A stretch of 39,429 nt of DNA from Anaerolineales bacterium. Lineage in GTDB: Bacteria > Chloroflexota > Anaerolineae > Anaerolineales > Villigracilaceae. Under the pieces are notes generated by a model that saw only the letters and a list, made by a program, of their open reading frames with translations, was not told the origin of the DNA and did not search any database. The position numbers were made by a program, and so were the translations under genes. Below are positions 36,354 through 39,429 of the stretch, piece by piece. The DNA is taken from NCBI GenBank assembly GCA_026928255.1, contig JAIXKJ010000008.1, positions 1-39,429 on the forward strand. Direction: 5' to 3'. Position 1 is the stretch's first letter. Each line of letters opens with the position of its first letter.

Positions 36354-39300
36354 ATGTCCAAGACGACTGGCGAACTCAAAAAGGCGTTCTATGCCGCAGA
36401 GAAAGCGGCGAGCAAATCATCCGCCCAAAGCGGCGAAGATTTATTCCGCGTGCTTATCGAGCAAAACCCCGCTATTATTTATCTCGCAGATTTTGACCAA
36501 AAAGTCGGGGTAACGTACATCGGTCCGCAAATTGAAGCGTTGGGATTCACACAGGAAGAATGGGTTGCCGACCCGCAACTATGGGTTCGGCAACTTCACC
36601 CCGACGACCGCGAAAGAGTCTTGCGCGAAACGGATGACGCCGCAAAAAGCGGACAAATATTTCGCTCCGAATATCGTCTGCTTGCCAAAGACGGGACCGT
36701 GTATTGGTTTCTCGACGAGGGGAAAAACGTCTACGATAAAAACGGCAAGCCGTTAATCCATCAAGGATTAATGTTGGACATTACCGAAAGAAAAAAAACG
36801 GAAGAAGCGCTTTCCATCCGCGAGCATTATCTTTCAAAATTAAACGCAATCACGGCTTCCGTCATCTCCCTGCAAAACACGGACGAACCCGTAAAAAATT
36901 TAGCGCAAGAATTAAAAGAAACGTTTAACGCCGATCATTGTTTCATCACCCGCTGGGACGAAGAGCGGAAAAAATCGTTCATTTGGGATTCGGCGAGTTC
37001 CATCGAACACGAGCGGATGATGGCGATATTCCCAAACGACGAGCGTTCGGTTACGAACACAATCATCCGCCAAAAGAAATTAATCGTCATCGAAAACCTC
37101 GCCGCTTCTTCGCAAATTAGTCCGAAAATTCTTCAATCATTTCCCAGCCGTTCGTTAATCGGAATTCCGCTTTTTTATAAAGACGAAAAAATCGGCGCGA
37201 TCATCGCCGCTTATAACGTTCCGCGAAAATTTGCGGCGGACGAAATCGAACGCGCCGAACACGCGGGGAGGCAAATTGCCATCGCCATTTGGAGCGCGCA
37301 ACAAGACCATGAAGTCCGCAAGCGCCTGAACGAGCAAAAAACGTTGGCGCAAATTACCACCGCGCTCAGCCAAGTCGAACATATCGGGTTGAGCAAGGTG
37401 TTGGATTTAATCGTCCGTTCGGCAAAAGAATTAATTTCCGAAGCGCGGCAAGCCGTCATTCACCTCGCGGACAAAAACAACGAGTACCTCGTCTCGCAGG
37501 CGGTTTCGGGCTACGCGCTGACGCAAGTTAACGTCGGCAAGATTCGCATCGGCGAAGGCGCGGCGGGGCTGGTTATGTCTTCGGGCAAGAGCATTTACAT
37601 CCCGTCCATTCAAGAAGATCCGCGTTTTATCAACTTCAACGCGGACGTGAAATACAATTCGCTTTTGGTCTCCCCCGTCGGCAGCGGCGGGCGCGTGATC
37701 GGCACGCTCAGCATTCAAAGCGAAAAGCCGTTCGCCTTTCAAAAAAGCGACATAGATTTGCTGAACGATCTCGGTCTGCAAGCCGCCATCGCCATCGAGA
37801 ACACGCGCCTCTACGACGCGGCGCAGCAAGACTTGAAAGAACGCATCCTCGCCGAAGCCGCCTTGCGCGGCAGCGAAGAGCGCTATCGCGGCATTTCAGA
37901 AGACATCGCCGCGTTAATTTGTCGTTTTGACAGGGACGGATTATTAACCTACGTCAACCCCGCCTACGCCGAATTTTTCGGCGGCGAGCCGAACGAATAT
38001 CACTTACGCAGCCTGTTTGATTTTGTCAAAACCCAAGAGCAGAAAGCGATGATTCGTTCGCGTTATTTAATGCTGACGCCGTCCAACCCTTCCGTTACTT
38101 ATGAAATCCGCGAGACAAATCAGCATGGCGAAAAACGCTGGCTGCAATGGACAGACCGCCTCATCTCGCATAAAAACGACGCGCAAGCCGAGTTTCAGTC
38201 CATCGGCGTTGACATCACCGCGCGCAAGTTGGCGGAAATCGAGCGCGAGCGCCTGTTGACCGTCGAACACGAACAGCGTCTGCGCGCCGAAACCAGCGCC
38301 GAAGCGACGTTGGCGTTGGTCTCGCACACCAGTTTAGATAAAATCCTCGTCGAGATTTTGAATCAAGTTCAAAGGCTATTTCCCGATTGCGGCGCGAACA
38401 TCACCTTGCTTGAAAACGGCATATTGAAAACCGTCGCCCGCAGCGGATATGAAAATCGCGGCGACAAACTCTACGACGCTTTGCAAAAAGACCCCCAACA
38501 TTATCCGTTGACAAAAAGCGTCGTAGAAAAACCGCATATTTTAATTATCGCAGATACCGCGCAAGAGCCAAATTGGATTCACATTCCCGGCTTAGAATGG
38601 ATTCGCTCGCACCTGAGCATTCCCCTAATTATGGGCGGCAAATTATTGGGCATGTTATATCTCGACGAAGACGCGCCGAATAAATTTTCAGAAGAAACCG
38701 TCAAACGCCTCACGCCGCTGACCAACGCCGCCACCGTCGCGTTAGAGAGCGCCGCGCTCATCAACACGACGCGCCAAGCGCTGCGCGAAACCCAAGCGCT
38801 GTACCGCATCCATCGCGGCATGTCCGCGCTTAATGTGGACGAATTGCTCGACGACACGGTCAACCTTTTAAAAGATATTTTCAACTATTATCACGCGCAA
38901 GTTTTCTCGCCCAACCCAGAAACGGGCGACTTAATCATTCGCGCCGCCAGCGACAAGATTGGGAAAACTTTCGTCGCTGAAAAACACGAACTCTCCATCA
39001 ACGCGGGCATCATCGGGCATGTGGCGCGGACGCGCAAACCGTTTGCGACCAACAACGTGGACGAAGTTCCGTTTTACTACCCTATGCCCGCCCTTCCCAA
39101 AACCAAAGCCGAAATGGCGATTCCCGTGCAAAACGCGGAAAAACTTTTCGGCGTTCTCGACATTCAACAAACGGCGGCGCATCCGTTCAACGAACGCGAC
39201 CAACAACTAGCGCAGACCGTCGCCGAGCAATTGGCAATCGCCATGCACCGCGCCGAATTGTATGAAAATCTGCAAACTTCGTTAGAGCAAGAAAAATCCA

Positions 39301-39429
39301 CCCGCCGACAGTTAATCCAAAACGAACGCCTCGCCGTGATGGGGCAATTGCTCGCGTCCGTTTCGCACGAATTGAACAACCCGCTGCAAGCCATTCAAAA
39401 CGCTTTGTTCTTGCTCAAAGAAGAAAAAG
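36354..39429 (+). CDS. Multi-PAS/GAF sensor histidine kinase, cut by window end
   Basis: Open from the ATG at 36354 to the window edge (1025 codons so far, no stop). Apparent order: PAS (~30-148, ends MLDITERKKTEEAL), GAF (~160-313), GAF (~330-486), PAS (~506-625, ends VDITARKLAEIERERL), GAF (~650-800), GAF (~816-966), then a HisKA start with VSHELNNPLQAIQN, phospho-acceptor His near residue 1005. No membrane segment is seen, so it should be a cytoplasmic sensor. The ATPase domain and any response regulator lie beyond the edge. A weak AAAGG precedes the ATG; an in-frame TTG eight codons upstream is possible. Ligands unknown. Confidence 0.9.
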   Translation, partial: MSKTTGELKKAFYAAEKAASKSSAQSGEDLFRVLIEQNPAIIYLADFDQKVGVTYIGPQIEALGFTQEEWVADPQLWVRQLHPDDRERVLRETDDAAKSGQIFRSEYRLLAKDGTVYWFLDEGKNVYDKNGKPLIHQGLMLDITERKKTEEALSIREHYLSKLNAITASVISLQNTDEPVKNLAQELKETFNADHCFITRWDEERKKSFIWDSASSIEHERMMAIFPNDERSVTNTIIRQKKLIVIENLAASSQISPKILQSFPSRSLIGIPLFYKDEKIGAIIAAYNVPRKFAADEIERAEHAGRQIAIAIWSAQQDHEVRKRLNEQKTLAQITTALSQVEHIGLSKVLDLIVRSAKELISEARQAVIHLADKNNEYLVSQAVSGYALTQVNVGKIRIGEGAAGLVMSSGKSIYIPSIQEDPRFINFNADVKYNSLLVSPVGSGGRVIGTLSIQSEKPFAFQKSDIDLLNDLGLQAAIAIENTRLYDAAQQDLKERILAEAALRGSEERYRGISEDIAALICRFDRDGLLTYVNPAYAEFFGGEPNEYHLRSLFDFVKTQEQKAMIRSRYLMLTPSNPSVTYEIRETNQHGEKRWLQWTDRLISHKNDAQAEFQSIGVDITARKLAEIERERLLTVEHEQRLRAETSAEATLALVSHTSLDKILVEILNQVQRLFPDCGANITLLENGILKTVARSGYENRGDKLYDALQKDPQHYPLTKSVVEKPHILIIADTAQEPNWIHIPGLEWIRSHLSIPLIMGGKLLGMLYLDEDAPNKFSEETVKRLTPLTNAATVALESAALINTTRQALRETQALYRIHRGMSALNVDELLDDTVNLLKDIFNYYHAQVFSPNPETGDLIIRAASDKIGKTFVAEKHELSINAGIIGHVARTRKPFATNNVDEVPFYYPMPALPKTKAEMAIPVQNAEKLFGVLDIQQTAAHPFNERDQQLAQTVAEQLAIAMHRAELYENLQTSLEQEKSTRRQLIQNERLAVMGQLLASVSHELNNPLQAIQNALFLLKEEK

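Overview
The window looks like a chromosomal segment of a Chloroflexota bacterium, most likely class Anaerolineae. This rests on overall protein character, moderately high GC, a Gram-positive/Chloroflexi type LexA box (GAAC-N4-GTTC) and gene order; no search was run, so the taxonomic call is an inference.

Layout. (1) 1-8181: a very long CRISPR array of 111 intact, apparently identical 37-nt repeats plus one decayed terminal repeat. It runs off the left edge. No cas gene is present, and the repeat 3' end (ACTGAAAC) implies transcription left to right with the leader outside the window. (2) 8198-9144: a decayed prophage remnant (HK97-gp10-like N-terminus, a frameshifted tail, the C-terminus of a phage head morphogenesis protein), with a small unknown gene between the pieces. 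(3) 9259-10022: lexA behind a promoter whose -35/-10 spacer holds a LexA box. (4) 10091-15479, minus strand: translation block in transcription order tRNA-Thr(TGT), tRNA-Tyr(GTA), tRNA-Thr(GGT), tuf, rpmG, tRNA-Trp(CCA), secE, nusG, rplK, rplA, rplJ, rplL, with leader-type regulatory regions before rplK and rplJ; rpoBC does not follow. (5) 15527-16366: a divergent FtsK/HerA-like P-loop ATPase gene whose start is embedded in a perfect LexA palindrome, so probably SOS controlled. (6) 16442-18228: an AT-rich, mosaic accessory patch with a Cys-rich secreted protein and a lipoprotein, flanked by two identical 36-bp palindromic repeats, plus an orphan signal-peptide fragment. (7) 18282-27054: acpS and a membrane protein, a ferredoxin-NADP reductase-like flavoprotein, a cold-shock protein, trpS-dtd, an FmdB zinc ribbon, an MFS transporter and a malic enzyme-phosphotransacetylase fusion. 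(8) 27296-28060: a FabG-type reductase. (9) 28087-33603, minus strand: a five-gene glycan operon (membrane GT39, methyltransferase, GT2, epimerase, DegT aminotransferase), the last four with 4-nt overlaps. (10) 33650-34047: a gene-free, dyad-rich region before recX-rny. (11) 36354-end: a large multi-PAS/GAF sensor histidine kinase cut by the window edge.

How parts work together. LexA is autoregulated and probably also controls the ATPase gene about 6 kb away. The tRNA-tuf-secE-nusG-rpl block is one co-oriented translation unit with internal feedback sites. The glycan operon would make and attach a modified, probably amino, sugar at the cell envelope. The array and adjacent dead prophage show a history of phage pressure; the strongest leads are the SOS-linked ATPase, the internal duplications in the array and the palindromic repeats in the accessory patch.
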